From contig MJCC01000011.1 of assembly GCA_001766655.1 (NCBI GenBank), positions 278,518 to 342,517 of the forward strand: a stretch of 64,000 bases of DNA, given 5' to 3'. Each line of letters starts with the position of its first letter. The stretch's first letter is position 1. Of this stretch, positions 19,550 through 30,477 are shown in pieces. The notes beneath the pieces are model-generated. The model saw only the letters and a list, made by a program, of their open reading frames with translations, made no database searches and had not been told where the DNA came from. A program made the translations under genes and the position numbers. Source of the stretch: Phytomonas francai. Taxonomy: Eukaryota; Euglenozoa; Kinetoplastea; Trypanosomatida; Trypanosomatidae.

Positions 19550-21152
19550 CTATAGGCATCGCGCTTTTGCCATTTTAGATGCAGATAGGACTCTTTGTTG
19601 CAGTGGAAATACGCGGGTGCTAAGGGCCTATATAGAACCAATAAATAAAAAAATGAACATTTGACACTAGCTCAGCGAGCGACATGTAGTCTCTTGGCTT
19701 CTGTCTGAAATTTAAACGATGTAGGAGCTCATTTACGTTTTTAACATTTTTCCAACTTTCGACATATTCTCTACACTTTTTTTCTAGGCTAAAATTCGTG
19801 CCCCTTCCCCCCTTCCCCCTACACACGAACTAAAAAGAGAAGTAACATCTTAATTGGAAAACTTGACAAAGAAACATGACATGGAAGGTTTTCTATTTAG
19901 ACTAGCTCTGTGAAACTCTGATGCCATATGCACTTCACTTTTAGCTGTAGGAGAGAGAACATGTTAGTGATTAGCACAAGGAAAACAAGAATATTCAGGC
20001 TTAAAAGTGAGGATATAGGCAGATCAATAGCCCCGTTATTGTTGTCTAGACCGACATTAGCAGAGATGTCTGTATGTGTGTAGAGAAGGGGAAGGGGAGT
20101 GTTTTATATCATGTGAAATCGCCAGCATGCAATTCGATTGCATGGGGATCACTGTCTCTTGCATTTTTTTTTAAAAGATACCGGGAGAAGGGTATGGATT
20201 GCATCGGGGTCGTTATGTAAGCAACTAGAAGCCGGCAGCAGAATAAAGTAGTTCCTCAAAAGTCTCTGGAGGATTGCGGCTAGTAATGGTGAATAATTTT
20301 CTTTTCCACGTGCAAAAAGGGATTCAATCAAAGATGCATATGTAAAAGGGGTCTGTGTTGCTGGCTAAATAGATAATAATAAAAGCAATCTTTTATCTTC
20401 TCTACTTGACCAGCATGGTCTTTGGCTAGTAAAAACATATATATTCATTACCGTTCTTTTTCAATTTAACATATCCACGCTGCTATCCGATTCGATACAA
20501 AGTACTGTACGTTTCTATTAATGATTGAATCATTCTAGGAGGAAATTCAGCTCAAGTCAACTAAAGTCAGATGCATGCAACATGCCTAAATGCACAAATA
20601 TAAACCTTTTCTACGTTTCTTATCTTTTTGTCTCTATTCGCCTTCATTGCTAGCAATAGACTTTATCATTTTTCCTATTTAAGGGGAGCTTCAAAGAATT
20701 TTTCTTTTAAAAGATCCAAACGACATATTAATCTAGCCTTTTTTTTTTTTTTGCTTAAATCCTTCTCTTTGCTTATTTCTTTCGCGTTATCCTCCAGTCC
20801 TTTACTTGGTTGAGAGACCGTTAGGATAAGATTATATACATCAAAGAAAAAATAAAGAGGGATTAGAAATTTTAATTTGCCTTTTTTCACTGCTATTTTC
20901 TTAGGGGTATACTCTCCCTATTGGTTTGATTACGTAGCTGAATATATATATTTCAGGTGTAGGTTGCTTTCTATTACCTAAATCGGGAAGATTGTTTACA
21001 GTGACAAGTACGCAAGGGATTGCTTTTTTTCAACGCATTGTACTATATTTTTGCAATTATCGTTAAAGAAGAAAAAGGAAGGGTAGACCATATTACTACA
21101 CTTTCTTCTGCGAGAGTCATCGTCAAAGCAGTGACAAAGTACGATTTAAAGT
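19550..21152. other. Long spacer between the two kinesin genes, 1603 bp
   Basis: One of the longest gene-free stretches of the window. It is AT-rich with scattered homopolymers (T15-16 at about 20737-20752). No domain-bearing frame, tRNA or snRNA was recognised on either strand. No single outstanding splice acceptor precedes the second kinesin; T-rich tracts lie at about 21023-21051. Confidence 0.5.
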
Positions 21153-24100
21153 TTGAGTATGTCGCTTAAACTTAACCCCAGGTCACATTTAAGGCCCAGC
21201 TCAGCTACTACGAAAGCTTCGCTCTTCACAGCTTCTGTAGGAAAGGCAAATGCTAGATACCTTCCTGCCTTTTCACCATCTGCTTCTCTTATCAGCACTG
21301 ACGATACCTCAACTATTACAGCAGATTTTCACCAGTTGGGAATCAAGAAGGATAGTCTGAAAGATAGCTCGGAAGCCTGTGCGACGAAGGTATTCGTACG
21401 CGTTCGCCCCTTCATGCAACGAGAAATTGGAAAGCCCACACCGGATGGGAACGCCTCTTCTTGTGTATCTGAGAGCCCCATGGAGTTTACGAGTGTCGTC
21501 CGTGTGGATAAACGGTGTCCCTCACACATCACAACTCTCGACCCACATAGGAACTTTACCCCGAAGGACACCTACGTGTTTGAGTATTGCTTTGATTCAT
21601 CTATGAATTGCGACAGGGCACTTGAAGAAATCGAGGGGAGAAACATATCCCCACAGGAGATTGAGAATTCTACGCAGGATCAGGCTTTTGTGTATGCTTC
21701 TGTTGGACAGCCTGTGCTGCAGAACGTCCTGGAGGGTTACAATGGCTGTGTGTTTGCTTATGGGCAAACTGGCAGCGGGAAGACCTACACAATGCTGGGG
21801 CCTCCCACGTGGGCTCGAACGGCCGAGTCGGCTAGGACCCCGCCTCAACCGTGGCATACCCCCCACAAAGCTACTGGCGTGGTGGTTGGTGAGCTGCAGA
21901 GGTTTAAAAAAGAGAGTATACCCTTGTCCCGCGGTGGAGGGGGCGAGTTTAGCTCACTGGGGGTGGCGCCTATCCCACAGTTTCCTTCGAGTTTGCACGC
22001 GAAAGTTTCTACTGTTTACTCTGTAGAGGGGATCATACCGCGGCTCTTGACACAGCTATTCCATGATTTGCACAAAAAGCACCAGATGGATAACACCCAC
22101 TCCTTTCGTGTTGAGATTGAGTACTTCGAAATATATAATGAAAAGGTCATCAACTTGTTGAGTACAGAGACGCAAAACGTCGAGCTTCGTGTGCGTAATT
22201 CCCCAAGGGGCCCTTACGTGGATGGACTTCAGGCTACACATGTAGAGGACATTGAAAGTGTTTTTCAATGCCTTCAGTACGGCAATGCGGCGCGACACAG
22301 TGCGGCCACTAAGTTCAACGACCACAGCAGTCGCAGCCACGCGATCCTGACTCTGCATCTTATTCAGATGAATATATCCGGTGACGATGCTCGCTCACGC
22401 TTGTATAGCAAGATTAACTTAGTAGATCTGGCAGGGTCTGAACGGACCGGTGCAACTGGCGTAATGGGTAAACATTTCGTTGAGTCCACCAGGATCAATT
22501 TATCTCTCACAGTGCTTGGGAGGGTTATCGATGCCCTGGCAGATCTCTCACAGGGTAAACAAGGGATCTTCTGTCCGTATCGCGACTCTAACCTTACTTG
22601 GCTGCTGCGAGATTCCCTCGGTGGAAATAGCAAGACAACGATGATTGCGACCGTCTCCCCACACTCCTCGAGCTTCGAGGAGACCTGCCAGACGCTGCGT
22701 TACTCATCACGAGCAAAGCTGATTGTTACAAAGGCCATCGTGAACGAGGATCCTCAGCAGCGGCTTATCAAACAACTTAACATGGAAGTTCAGCGCCTGC
22801 GGCGCCTGGTGGAGGGTGAGGAGGATAAAGCCAAAAACGATTACATAGATGAGCTGCGAGACCGAGTTGTCTCGTTAGAGGCAGAGCTGAGTGAAAAGAA
22901 GACACAACTTGATCGAGCTGAGTCGGAAATTGACTTGCTGCGCACCTCCATGGAAGCCTCTAAGAAGGCAATGTCTCTCAGTAGCAGTGTTACACTTAGC
23001 ACAGCCGATGCCAACACAACCAAGGGCCTGATTACTGCACTAAGATCTAGCATTGAGAAGTTAGAAGAGGAAAATTTGAGGCTATTGTTGACCGAGACGG
23101 AGCTAAAGACCTGTAAGGACGAAAGGTTGCAGTTGGAAAGGCGTCTGGCGCAAATCTGTAAAAGCGCAGAGAGAGAGTCAAAGTCGTTGCAGTCAAACAT
23201 TCGGCGTTTGGAAAGGGAGAATCGTAAACTTGAAGCTGAGAAAGCAAAGTTTTCCAACCTCAATGCTGACTTGCAGGCATTTGAGGAGCGTGAGGCCGAG
23301 CTGATTGCACGTATCCAGAAACTAGAACAAGAGAATGGGTATTTACCGTCTGAGAAGCGGTCCACCACATCGGCCCCTGTTAAATCACTAGATCTCAGTG
23401 ATAAAGCGAAAAGTAAGCTTCAACTGATGGGCCTTTTCCCAGATCAATTCGACTCTTTAATTTCTGCCTCTGATGTTCACAATGATGGGACCCTACCTAC
23501 AAAGGTAGATTCCCTAGTGGAATTCCTCGTCGAGCTTGCCTTTAAGGCGCGAATGGAATCTAGCAATATTCAGAACCTCAATGCCCCGTCTTCGGAACAA
23601 AAGAACACGGCAAATACCACAACAGTCATTGTTAAAAAAGAAAAAAGAAATACAAAGTCTAAGCCGTCTAGTGGAGAGGATTCAAGGATTCCAGAAAATG
23701 TTATGGAGGGTGGCACATGCGAAACGCAGGATGTTTGTGGGAAGCTCACTCCTCCGTGTAAAAGAAAAGGAACATCAAGGACGCAAGCAGATCCGAAAAA
23801 AGTGTTGGTGCCAACTTTATCGATGCGCATGCCTGCGGTGAAAGATCGCAAGAAGGATTTCAAACACCGTGTAGTTCCCAAGACTGAAGAGCTCTGTAAT
23901 AACCAGCCTGAGGTTGAAAAGTTCAAAGGTGATTTAAAGTCTAGTTCAAAACAGCACAACAACAATGAAATGTCACTCACTGGAATGCTGGATAGCGCTA
24001 TCGATCAACAGGAGACATATCTACAGAATGAAAAACTACTGCTCAAGGATGTCATACACTCACTAATATCTCTTATTGACAACATGAAGAGCTTAACTGT

Positions 24101-27100
24101 GAAGAAGGGGGATAAGCTCACGGAGGGGAGCGACGAGATTCCTCGCGTTATTGACTTGCTTAAGGATAGACTTGCACTACTGCAGGCTACACGAAATATT
24201 CCAAAGGAAGCCCGTCGAAGCAAGGGCGCATCCGAAGATTTTCACGGGCAGGACCTAAAGGAAGACTCAACTACTCGGCATGAGTCAATGAGCTCCTTTG
24301 AAACACCAGCAGATGATGTTGTTCATCAGAAACAAAGTGTGCACTCAAACATGAGTACGCAAGGGACTTCAGCTGAGAAATTCAGGGGTTCTGAAGAGAT
24401 GTGCGATAACCAACACGTATCCAAGGTGCAACTATCGCACACTATTGAAGAACTTACCACCACTTCTTCTCATATCCCTTACGAAAAAGTGAAAATGAAG
24501 CAGGAAATCGACGCGTTACTACTAAAATATAGTGAACTATGGTGTTCTGGGTATTCCCTTTACCAGGAACACACCGAAAACCTGATGATGGCGTTGACTG
24601 AAGCAAGCGGAACCCTAATTCAGGGTCTGACAAAAGTACAATTGGAGTCAACAGACGAGCTCATTCATATGAAATCCAAGGTGGAAAAGCTGCATCTTGA
24701 ACTCGACCGGGTACGCGAACTCAATGAGAAGGAACTGGTAAAACTAAAGGAAATACACTCCATGGCCTTGTCAAATGCGTCCGAAAGGGTACAGTTAGCC
24801 TCAGTTAAGTGCGCCCAGCTTCAAGAACAAGTTAATTGCATGGAAACTGACCGAAAATCTTTCGAAGCGCATCATGCACAGTCAGTGAAAGACCTTCAAG
24901 ATAGATTAGAGTGCACTAAAGAGCATCAGCAGAATCTAGAGCTCGCTCTTACGCGTGCTACAGAGGAGAGTCGGGTGCTCCGCGAGCACATCCGGCGGGA
25001 AGAGCCTACACATTATCAAGAGGTACAGGAGATCACCACAAGGGTGGAAATCCTTTCGGAGGAATCGTTAGAGGCCCTGGCGTTGGCCACCACTCATATC
25101 AAGTTAGCTTCGAGTCTGGAGTTAGAGGCTCTCCGGAGGCAGTTAGACAATGCGTCTTGCGAGCACGAGGAGCGCGAGAAGTCTTTACAGGAACAATTTG
25201 GTCTGCTTCAGAAGCGGCTTGACGAAGCTGTGAATCAGAAGGAGAATATTCAAAAGCAACAGCAACAATTAGTGACACGATTGAATTTACTTTCCAATGA
25301 GAAAGCTACGCTTTCTACCCAAGCGATAAAGATGCGCGAAGAGTTTGAGGAGCTGAATGTTGGCCACAGGGCAGCAATCGAACTCCTAGAGAAGGAAAAG
25401 GATCAGCTGCAGCTAACTAAACAGTCCGAGGTCGACTCCTTGAAAACTGAATCGAAGCAGTTGCATGAGGCTTACGCTGAAATTGTAGAATCAATGAAGC
25501 AAAAACAAACCACTCTTGAGTCCTTCGAGAGGACTCTCCGGGAAAGGGAAGACGAGTTCCAGAAGGTTCAGCAGCAGCTCGAGGAGGTTGCGCAAGCAAG
25601 AGAGGGAGAACAGGCTCTTTTAGCGAGCCTAAAGAACTCCCAGGTGGAAAGGCAACAATTGGCATCAGAATTATCCGATATCAAGGCAATGATGGATGCT
25701 TATAAAAAAGAGTCTCTGTACATCCAAGAGGGAATGCAAGAGCACATTGACGACCTCTCAAAGAAACTGAAGGCGGCTCAGAACAATGTCGAGATTTTGG
25801 AGTTTGATATGGAAACGAAGAGTATGCGGAGTGAACAAGTCGTGACAGAACTGCAAGACTCCGTCAATAAACTACATGAGAAACTCCAGCACGCGGATTC
25901 TAATATTCAAGAAAAAGAGAGGATAATACATGGTAACTCAAAGGAGCTCTCAAGACTTAGTGAACTCGTCGAGGCACTCGAAAAGCGTCATTGTATACAG
26001 GAGCAAGAAAAGAAAGCTTTAGCCGCAGATATTACCCATTTGAAGGGCACATTAGATCAAGAAGCCCGTCACCACCTCGAGGTCTTGGCTACAAAGAATG
26101 CTGAGCTTGCACAGCTACAGAACACACTTCAGAGTATTCAGGAGGAAAATGAGAGAAGGGAGGAAGCTCTTAGAAAAGAGGTCAATGTGACTCAAGCCTC
26201 CCTGAATACCGCAACAGAGACCCTAAAGGCTAAGGAGAGAGAGTTTCAGTCTTTACAGCGGGACATACAATTGAGCAAAGCAGCCATTGCCACCCTTGAA
26301 GCCAAGGAACAGGGGTTGCACAACAAACTTCGACTTCAAATCGGTCGAAGCATCCAGATCGTGTCAGATAGAGACGAGCAAATTGCCGTTCTCCAGGAGG
26401 AAAGACGAGCGGCCCGTGAAACTATCACGCATCTTGAGGAGAAACTTAAGGCCACGGTTGATGACAAAAAAAAACTTTTTGAGCAGCATATCAAGCAGAA
26501 AGGCGAGTGTGAGAGACAATCAAAGCAACTCATAAAATCTTGTCTAGATTTGGGAGAACTAAAGAGGAAGATTTCTGAAAAAGATGAAAATCTTATGCAA
26601 CTGAGAGAGCGTCTGGGAAACGAAGTAAATGAAAAAGGCATAAAGTTGAGAGAAGTACGGGCAACACTACAAAACCAACAGTCAGCCTTTGAAAAAAAGA
26701 TTTCACAACTGGAGGACATCGTCAAGGAAAAGGATTTAGAGTTGTCGCAGTTGAACCATGATAAAATAGAAGCAGCGACAGATATGCGCGTTCTACAGGA
26801 GGAATATGGAAAAATGGAAAATGAATTCAAAGTTTGTGCAAGTCAACTTCAGTACACTGATAAGGCTTTTACACAATACCAATTCTTCATGAACCAGATG
26901 GAGACATTCTTTGATGTCAAGGTAAATTATATCATGGATGCGTTAAACGAGGAGGTTTTGGACAGTGTGAAAGTTAATAAGCGCCTCCAATTTGAGTTGG
27001 ATCGAGCCTTACAAGAATCTACACACACCGCAAACAAATTCACAAGCCTTAAGAATGCTCTGCTAGAGGAGAAATCCGCACATACAACTAAGCTGGGTGC

Positions 27101-27860
27101 CCTTTTGTCTGAATTAAATCAGCTATCAGATAGCTGTCATCATAAAGAAGTACAATTATGCGAACTTGCGCAGCGTTTTAGCACAATGCAAGAAAGTTAT
27201 GAACTTGAGAAAGGTAAATGGAGAGAGGAGATTGCTGAGAAATCAGAGAAAATATTCGAATTGAGAAGGGAGCTGGATAGTTCAGAAAAGCTAAGAGAAT
27301 CCTTGGAGGGCCATATGGAGGAGGTGCAGAGCCGTATGAAGGAAGAAGCAAAGAATTATCAAGCAACTTTCGAGAGGCAAGAGAATAAAATAGCCGAACT
27401 AAAGGAATACCTTGAGTTTCAGGCGAGTCTAGATATTTGCGAAGTAGAAAGCAGTCGTAATACATCTTTTTGCAAGCAGCCCGTTGGATATAGCTCTCCG
27501 CCGGGAAACTCGAGTACAGTTCACAACATTGGAAGTAGCGGGGTGGTGACAGCGGCACGAAGTCGAGTTGGAGGTGCTCTAATGTCTCTATTTCAGCGTA
27601 AAGGGGCTCCAGTATCGATGTCGTCTACGGCAAATTCCGACATCACACAGGGTGTCTGTGGATCAGCTGGGGCTGCAAAGGCTATACACTTAAGCAAAGA
27701 ACCAAAGAACCTGTCAAAGAATGATATTAGTAGCTTTGTTGGGGATCCTTTCCCAAGTATTCCTCCAAGCAAGCCCATCTCATTACACGATTATATCACA
27801 AACCAAAGCGCTAATTCTTCTGATAGAACTATTACAAGCGACCTCGAAAATTGGAATTGA
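21153..27860 (+). CDS. Giant kinesin-3-like protein, 2235 aa
   Basis: The motor starts near residue 79 (KVFVRVRPFMQREI). P-loop GQTGSGKT lies at about residue 204, switch I is NDHSSRSHAI, switch II is LVDLAGSERTGATG. The PYRDSNLTWLLRDSLGGNSK and NEDPQQRLIKQL segments are kinesin-3-like. About 75 extra residues (Pro/Gly/Ser-rich) sit between the P-loop and GIIPR, where the neighbouring kinesin also has an insertion. After the motor there is coiled coil to about residue 760, a Lys-rich linker with a SKSKLQLMGLFPDQF-like helix, and then more than 1000 residues of heptad coiled coil. The last ~130 residues are Ser/Gly-rich and not coiled. It is probably a processive or cross-linking microtubule motor; cargo is unknown. 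No frameshift or stop interrupts the 6.7-kb frame. Confidence 0.9.
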   Translation: MSMSLKLNPRSHLRPSSATTKASLFTASVGKANARYLPAFSPSASLISTDDTSTITADFHQLGIKKDSLKDSSEACATKVFVRVRPFMQREIGKPTPDGNASSCVSESPMEFTSVVRVDKRCPSHITTLDPHRNFTPKDTYVFEYCFDSSMNCDRALEEIEGRNISPQEIENSTQDQAFVYASVGQPVLQNVLEGYNGCVFAYGQTGSGKTYTMLGPPTWARTAESARTPPQPWHTPHKATGVVVGELQRFKKESIPLSRGGGGEFSSLGVAPIPQFPSSLHAKVSTVYSVEGIIPRLLTQLFHDLHKKHQMDNTHSFRVEIEYFEIYNEKVINLLSTETQNVELRVRNSPRGPYVDGLQATHVEDIESVFQCLQYGNAARHSAATKFNDHSSRSHAILTLHLIQMNISGDDARSRLYSKINLVDLAGSERTGATGVMGKHFVESTRINLSLTVLGRVIDALADLSQGKQGIFCPYRDSNLTWLLRDSLGGNSKTTMIATVSPHSSSFEETCQTLRYSSRAKLIVTKAIVNEDPQQRLIKQLNMEVQRLRRLVEGEEDKAKNDYIDELRDRVVSLEAELSEKKTQLDRAESEIDLLRTSMEASKKAMSLSSSVTLSTADANTTKGLITALRSSIEKLEEENLRLLLTETELKTCKDERLQLERRLAQICKSAERESKSLQSNIRRLERENRKLEAEKAKFSNLNADLQAFEEREAELIARIQKLEQENGYLPSEKRSTTSAPVKSLDLSDKAKSKLQLMGLFPDQFDSLISASDVHNDGTLPTKVDSLVEFLVELAFKARMESSNIQNLNAPSSEQKNTANTTTVIVKKEKRNTKSKPSSGEDSRIPENVMEGGTCETQDVCGKLTPPCKRKGTSRTQADPKKVLVPTLSMRMPAVKDRKKDFKHRVVPKTEELCNNQPEVEKFKGDLKSSSKQHNNNEMSLTGMLDSAIDQQETYLQNEKLLLKDVIHSLISLIDNMKSLTVKKGDKLTEGSDEIPRVIDLLKDRLALLQATRNIPKEARRSKGASEDFHGQDLKEDSTTRHESMSSFETPADDVVHQKQSVHSNMSTQGTSAEKFRGSEEMCDNQHVSKVQLSHTIEELTTTSSHIPYEKVKMKQEIDALLLKYSELWCSGYSLYQEHTENLMMALTEASGTLIQGLTKVQLESTDELIHMKSKVEKLHLELDRVRELNEKELVKLKEIHSMALSNASERVQLASVKCAQLQEQVNCMETDRKSFEAHHAQSVKDLQDRLECTKEHQQNLELALTRATEESRVLREHIRREEPTHYQEVQEITTRVEILSEESLEALALATTHIKLASSLELEALRRQLDNASCEHEEREKSLQEQFGLLQKRLDEAVNQKENIQKQQQQLVTRLNLLSNEKATLSTQAIKMREEFEELNVGHRAAIELLEKEKDQLQLTKQSEVDSLKTESKQLHEAYAEIVESMKQKQTTLESFERTLREREDEFQKVQQQLEEVAQAREGEQALLASLKNSQVERQQLASELSDIKAMMDAYKKESLYIQEGMQEHIDDLSKKLKAAQNNVEILEFDMETKSMRSEQVVTELQDSVNKLHEKLQHADSNIQEKERIIHGNSKELSRLSELVEALEKRHCIQEQEKKALAADITHLKGTLDQEARHHLEVLATKNAELAQLQNTLQSIQEENERREEALRKEVNVTQASLNTATETLKAKEREFQSLQRDIQLSKAAIATLEAKEQGLHNKLRLQIGRSIQIVSDRDEQIAVLQEERRAARETITHLEEKLKATVDDKKKLFEQHIKQKGECERQSKQLIKSCLDLGELKRKISEKDENLMQLRERLGNEVNEKGIKLREVRATLQNQQSAFEKKISQLEDIVKEKDLELSQLNHDKIEAATDMRVLQEEYGKMENEFKVCASQLQYTDKAFTQYQFFMNQMETFFDVKVNYIMDALNEEVLDSVKVNKRLQFELDRALQESTHTANKFTSLKNALLEEKSAHTTKLGALLSELNQLSDSCHHKEVQLCELAQRFSTMQESYELEKGKWREEIAEKSEKIFELRRELDSSEKLRESLEGHMEEVQSRMKEEAKNYQATFERQENKIAELKEYLEFQASLDICEVESSRNTSFCKQPVGYSSPPGNSSTVHNIGSSGVVTAARSRVGGALMSLFQRKGAPVSMSSTANSDITQGVCGSAGAAKAIHLSKEPKNLSKNDISSFVGDPFPSIPPSKPISLHDYITNQSANSSDRTITSDLENWN

Positions 27861-28101
27861 GGGTTGAAGCTTGGCTAAGCTACAAGATGAAATAAAAAAA
27901 ATATTTATGAGGCAATACTGACACTACAAGTGCTGCGCTTTCGAATATGGAGCTATATGCACCGGTAACCTATTTCAATGTATCCTCAGACGGCTTCTTT
28001 TCCCTTGTCCTTTCTGTTGCGACGTAGCTTTACCTTTTAAGTGTTCTCTTAAAGCTTACTCAAAAAATATTAAGGTTACCATCTTCTTTATCCACGACAA
28101 A

Positions 28102-29070
28102 ATGGTCCACGTGTGTATTGTTGGTGCGGCTGGCGGTATTGGTCAGGCTCTCTCTCTCCTCCTCACGCGTGCGCTTCCTTATGGCAGCACGCTATCCCTC
28201 TACGATGTTGTGGGAGCGCCGGGTGTTGCGGCAGATTTGTCGCACATCGACAACGCCGGTTTGACAGTGAAGTTTGCGGCTGGCAAGATTGGCGTTACAC
28301 GTGACCCAGCCCTTGCGGCTCTTGCCGTCGGTGTGGACGTATTTGTGATCGTTGCCGGAGTCCCGCGCAAGCCTGGGATGACACGAGACGACCTCTTCAA
28401 CATTAACGCGGGTATTATCCTGGATCTGGTTATGACCTGTGCCTCCTCCAGCCCCAAGGCTATGTTCTGCGTGGTTACGAACCCTGTGAACAGCACCGTC
28501 CCCATTGCAGCAACAGCTCTCAAGAAGCTTGGTGTGTATGACAAGAATCGTCTGCTCGGCGTTACAATGCTGGATATGTTACGTGCAACCCGCTTCATTA
28601 ATGGGGCCCGCATGCCGTTGGTTGTGGATAAGGTTCCGGTTGTCGGTGGGCACAGTGGCAACACTATTGTGCCACTTTTCCATCAGCTGCAGGGTCCGTT
28701 GCCGCCGAAGGACGAGTTGGACAAGATCACACTTCGCGTACAGATGGGAGGAGACGAGGTTGTCAAGGCGAAGGCCGGGCGTGGATCTGCGACGCTTTCC
28801 ATGGCCGAGGCTGGTGCTCGCTTCGCGCTGGATGTTGTGAAGGGATTGACTGGCGCAGCCAACCCACTTGTGTATGCGTACGTGGACACGGATGGCCAGC
28901 ACGAAGCGGAGTTCCTTGCTATTCCTGTGATCCTGGGCAAGAGCGGTATTGAGCGTCGTCTGCCGATCGGTCCTATGACTGAATCAGAGAAGAAGCTTCT
29001 GGATACGGCTATTCCCACCATCAAGAGTAACATTGAGAAAGGTAAGGAATTTGCGCGCTCTAAGCTTTGA
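28102..29070 (+). CDS. gMDH: Malate dehydrogenase, glycosomal (C-terminal SKL)
   Basis: 322 aa, full family length. NAD-binding GAAGGIGQ is at residues 8-15 with an acidic YDV after beta-2. The substrate-binding loop reads VPRKPGMTRDDLFNINAGI, the catalytic Asp/Arg segment is GVTMLDMLRATRF, and the catalytic His lies in PVVGGHSGNTIVPL. It interconverts malate and oxaloacetate with NADH. The protein ends in Ser-Lys-Leu followed by stop, a canonical PTS1, so it should be imported into glycosomes, where it helps reoxidise NADH in the PEPCK/fumarate branch of glycolysis. It has no presequence. A likely trans-splice AG is at 28026-28027. The codons are more GC-rich than in many neighbours, in line with high expression. 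Confidence 0.95.
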   Translation: MVHVCIVGAAGGIGQALSLLLTRALPYGSTLSLYDVVGAPGVAADLSHIDNAGLTVKFAAGKIGVTRDPALAALAVGVDVFVIVAGVPRKPGMTRDDLFNINAGIILDLVMTCASSSPKAMFCVVTNPVNSTVPIAATALKKLGVYDKNRLLGVTMLDMLRATRFINGARMPLVVDKVPVVGGHSGNTIVPLFHQLQGPLPPKDELDKITLRVQMGGDEVVKAKAGRGSATLSMAEAGARFALDVVKGLTGAANPLVYAYVDTDGQHEAEFLAIPVILGKSGIERRLPIGPMTESEKKLLDTAIPTIKSNIEKGKEFARSKL

Positions 29071-29598
29071 AACAGTACTGGTTGGAGTTTAGGAAAAGGA
29101 ACACTGATTCCACATAAAGGAGTAATTTTATTTTTAATATATCATCATGGGGCACATTTCTTTCACACTTGAACGGCTTCATCTCTCGAAAGGATTATAA
29201 GCAGTTTAATAAAGTTATATAATATAAAATGGAAGAAAAGTCGTAAATAGCAACGCAAAAATTACTGTTTTATAATATTGATATTTTTTTTTTGTAAAGA
29301 AAAATATGTATTTCACCAGAATATTTTACGGATCATATGAATTTATATCTCTTTAACTATTAAAATTAAGTCAATGAGTGATATTTTAGGTAGGGAAATG
29401 ACTACTTGTTTTTGGTTTCTGCACTGCCACTCAGTGTGGTAGAGCTACTGCTGCTTTCTAAACACAGTGCGCAAGGATAAACCAGGCTGCATTTCTAATA
29501 CCTACCTCACCCCACGCCAAGCGGCTCTTCTTTTTTCTTTTCATTCAAATAATTCTATTGTGGAGATACATTAGCGTGTAGTCTGGTTAGCCAGAAGG
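29071..29598. other. Intergenic spacer, 528 bp
   Basis: AT-rich. A pyrimidine tract at about 29525-29541 is followed by the first AG at 29564-29565, the likely acceptor of the next gene. Nothing else was seen. Confidence 0.5.
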
Positions 29599-30477
29599 AT
29601 GAGTGTGAGTATGGGCGAAGCTCCCGATTCGCTGCAGAGCAGACCTCTCATTGGCTTCAAAATAGATGATTCCAGCCTCAACACCCTTCTCCGAGATATC
29701 CTACGACAACAGCAGCATCTGATGCAGGGCCAACATCAGTTGGACCAGCGCATGACTGAGGTATTGGAAAACTACAAAGCAATCGTGCCCCGCCTGCGCG
29801 GGGTTGAGTGCGTGTTCAAGGAACTTGGTGGAGCGGAGAGGCTTACCCATCTTTATGGGCGTGTTGAGGCGATAGAAAGTGATGTGGGGAGGGCGATGAG
29901 GGGTTTCGAGGAAAACAAGAAGGCGGTAGCGGTGGCTGGGCAAGATGCAAGCCAGGCCCTCCGGTCGATTCCACACATTCAGGAGTCGCTAAACCATGTG
30001 GTTGCGAACATAGACAGTCTTGAGCGTCAGCATGCCCAGGAGGCGCGCGACCTTCAGCGCGCGATTCGTGAACTGCAGCGATGCCACATCGAACACGAGC
30101 GACACATATCTGAGGCACTTCATGAGGTCCAAGCTCGTACGGAGCGGTTGGGTAAAACGAATGATATTGAACATCTGAGGGAGATGCTGGAGGAGCTGAG
30201 CGACCGGACAGATGGAAACTTCAAGAGTGTGGAGGAGAGCGCTCGGGCGGTGAGTGCGGAGCTGTCCCGGCATGCAACGGAGCTTAGCGCGGTCCGCTCA
30301 GACGTTGCCAGCATCGAGGAAAAGGCCCAAAATCGGGTTCTTGGACTCTCTAATGACATGGAACAGCGTTACCAGATGCTTCTGGAGGCATTCCGTGAGT
30401 ACGAGAGAAACTCACACGATCTGGAGGAACACTTAGTGATGGCAGGACAGGTCCTTGCCCGCAGAAAGGGAAGGTAG
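29599..30477 (+). CDS. Coiled-coil protein of unknown function
   Basis: 292 aa, almost wholly alpha-helical. After about 25 residues containing GFKIDDSSLNTLLRDILR there are heptad-like repeats rich in Glu, Arg, Gln and Leu to the end. No catalytic motif, membrane segment or targeting signal is visible. The ATG at 29599 follows the predicted splice AG by 33 nt, and a second in-frame ATG lies four codons on. The codon use and GC level are typical of genes here, so it is very likely real. A structural role (cytoskeleton, basal body or tether) is possible, but nothing in the sequence settles it. Confidence 0.75.
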   Translation: MSVSMGEAPDSLQSRPLIGFKIDDSSLNTLLRDILRQQQHLMQGQHQLDQRMTEVLENYKAIVPRLRGVECVFKELGGAERLTHLYGRVEAIESDVGRAMRGFEENKKAVAVAGQDASQALRSIPHIQESLNHVVANIDSLERQHAQEARDLQRAIRELQRCHIEHERHISEALHEVQARTERLGKTNDIEHLREMLEELSDRTDGNFKSVEESARAVSAELSRHATELSAVRSDVASIEEKAQNRVLGLSNDMEQRYQMLLEAFREYERNSHDLEEHLVMAGQVLARRKGR

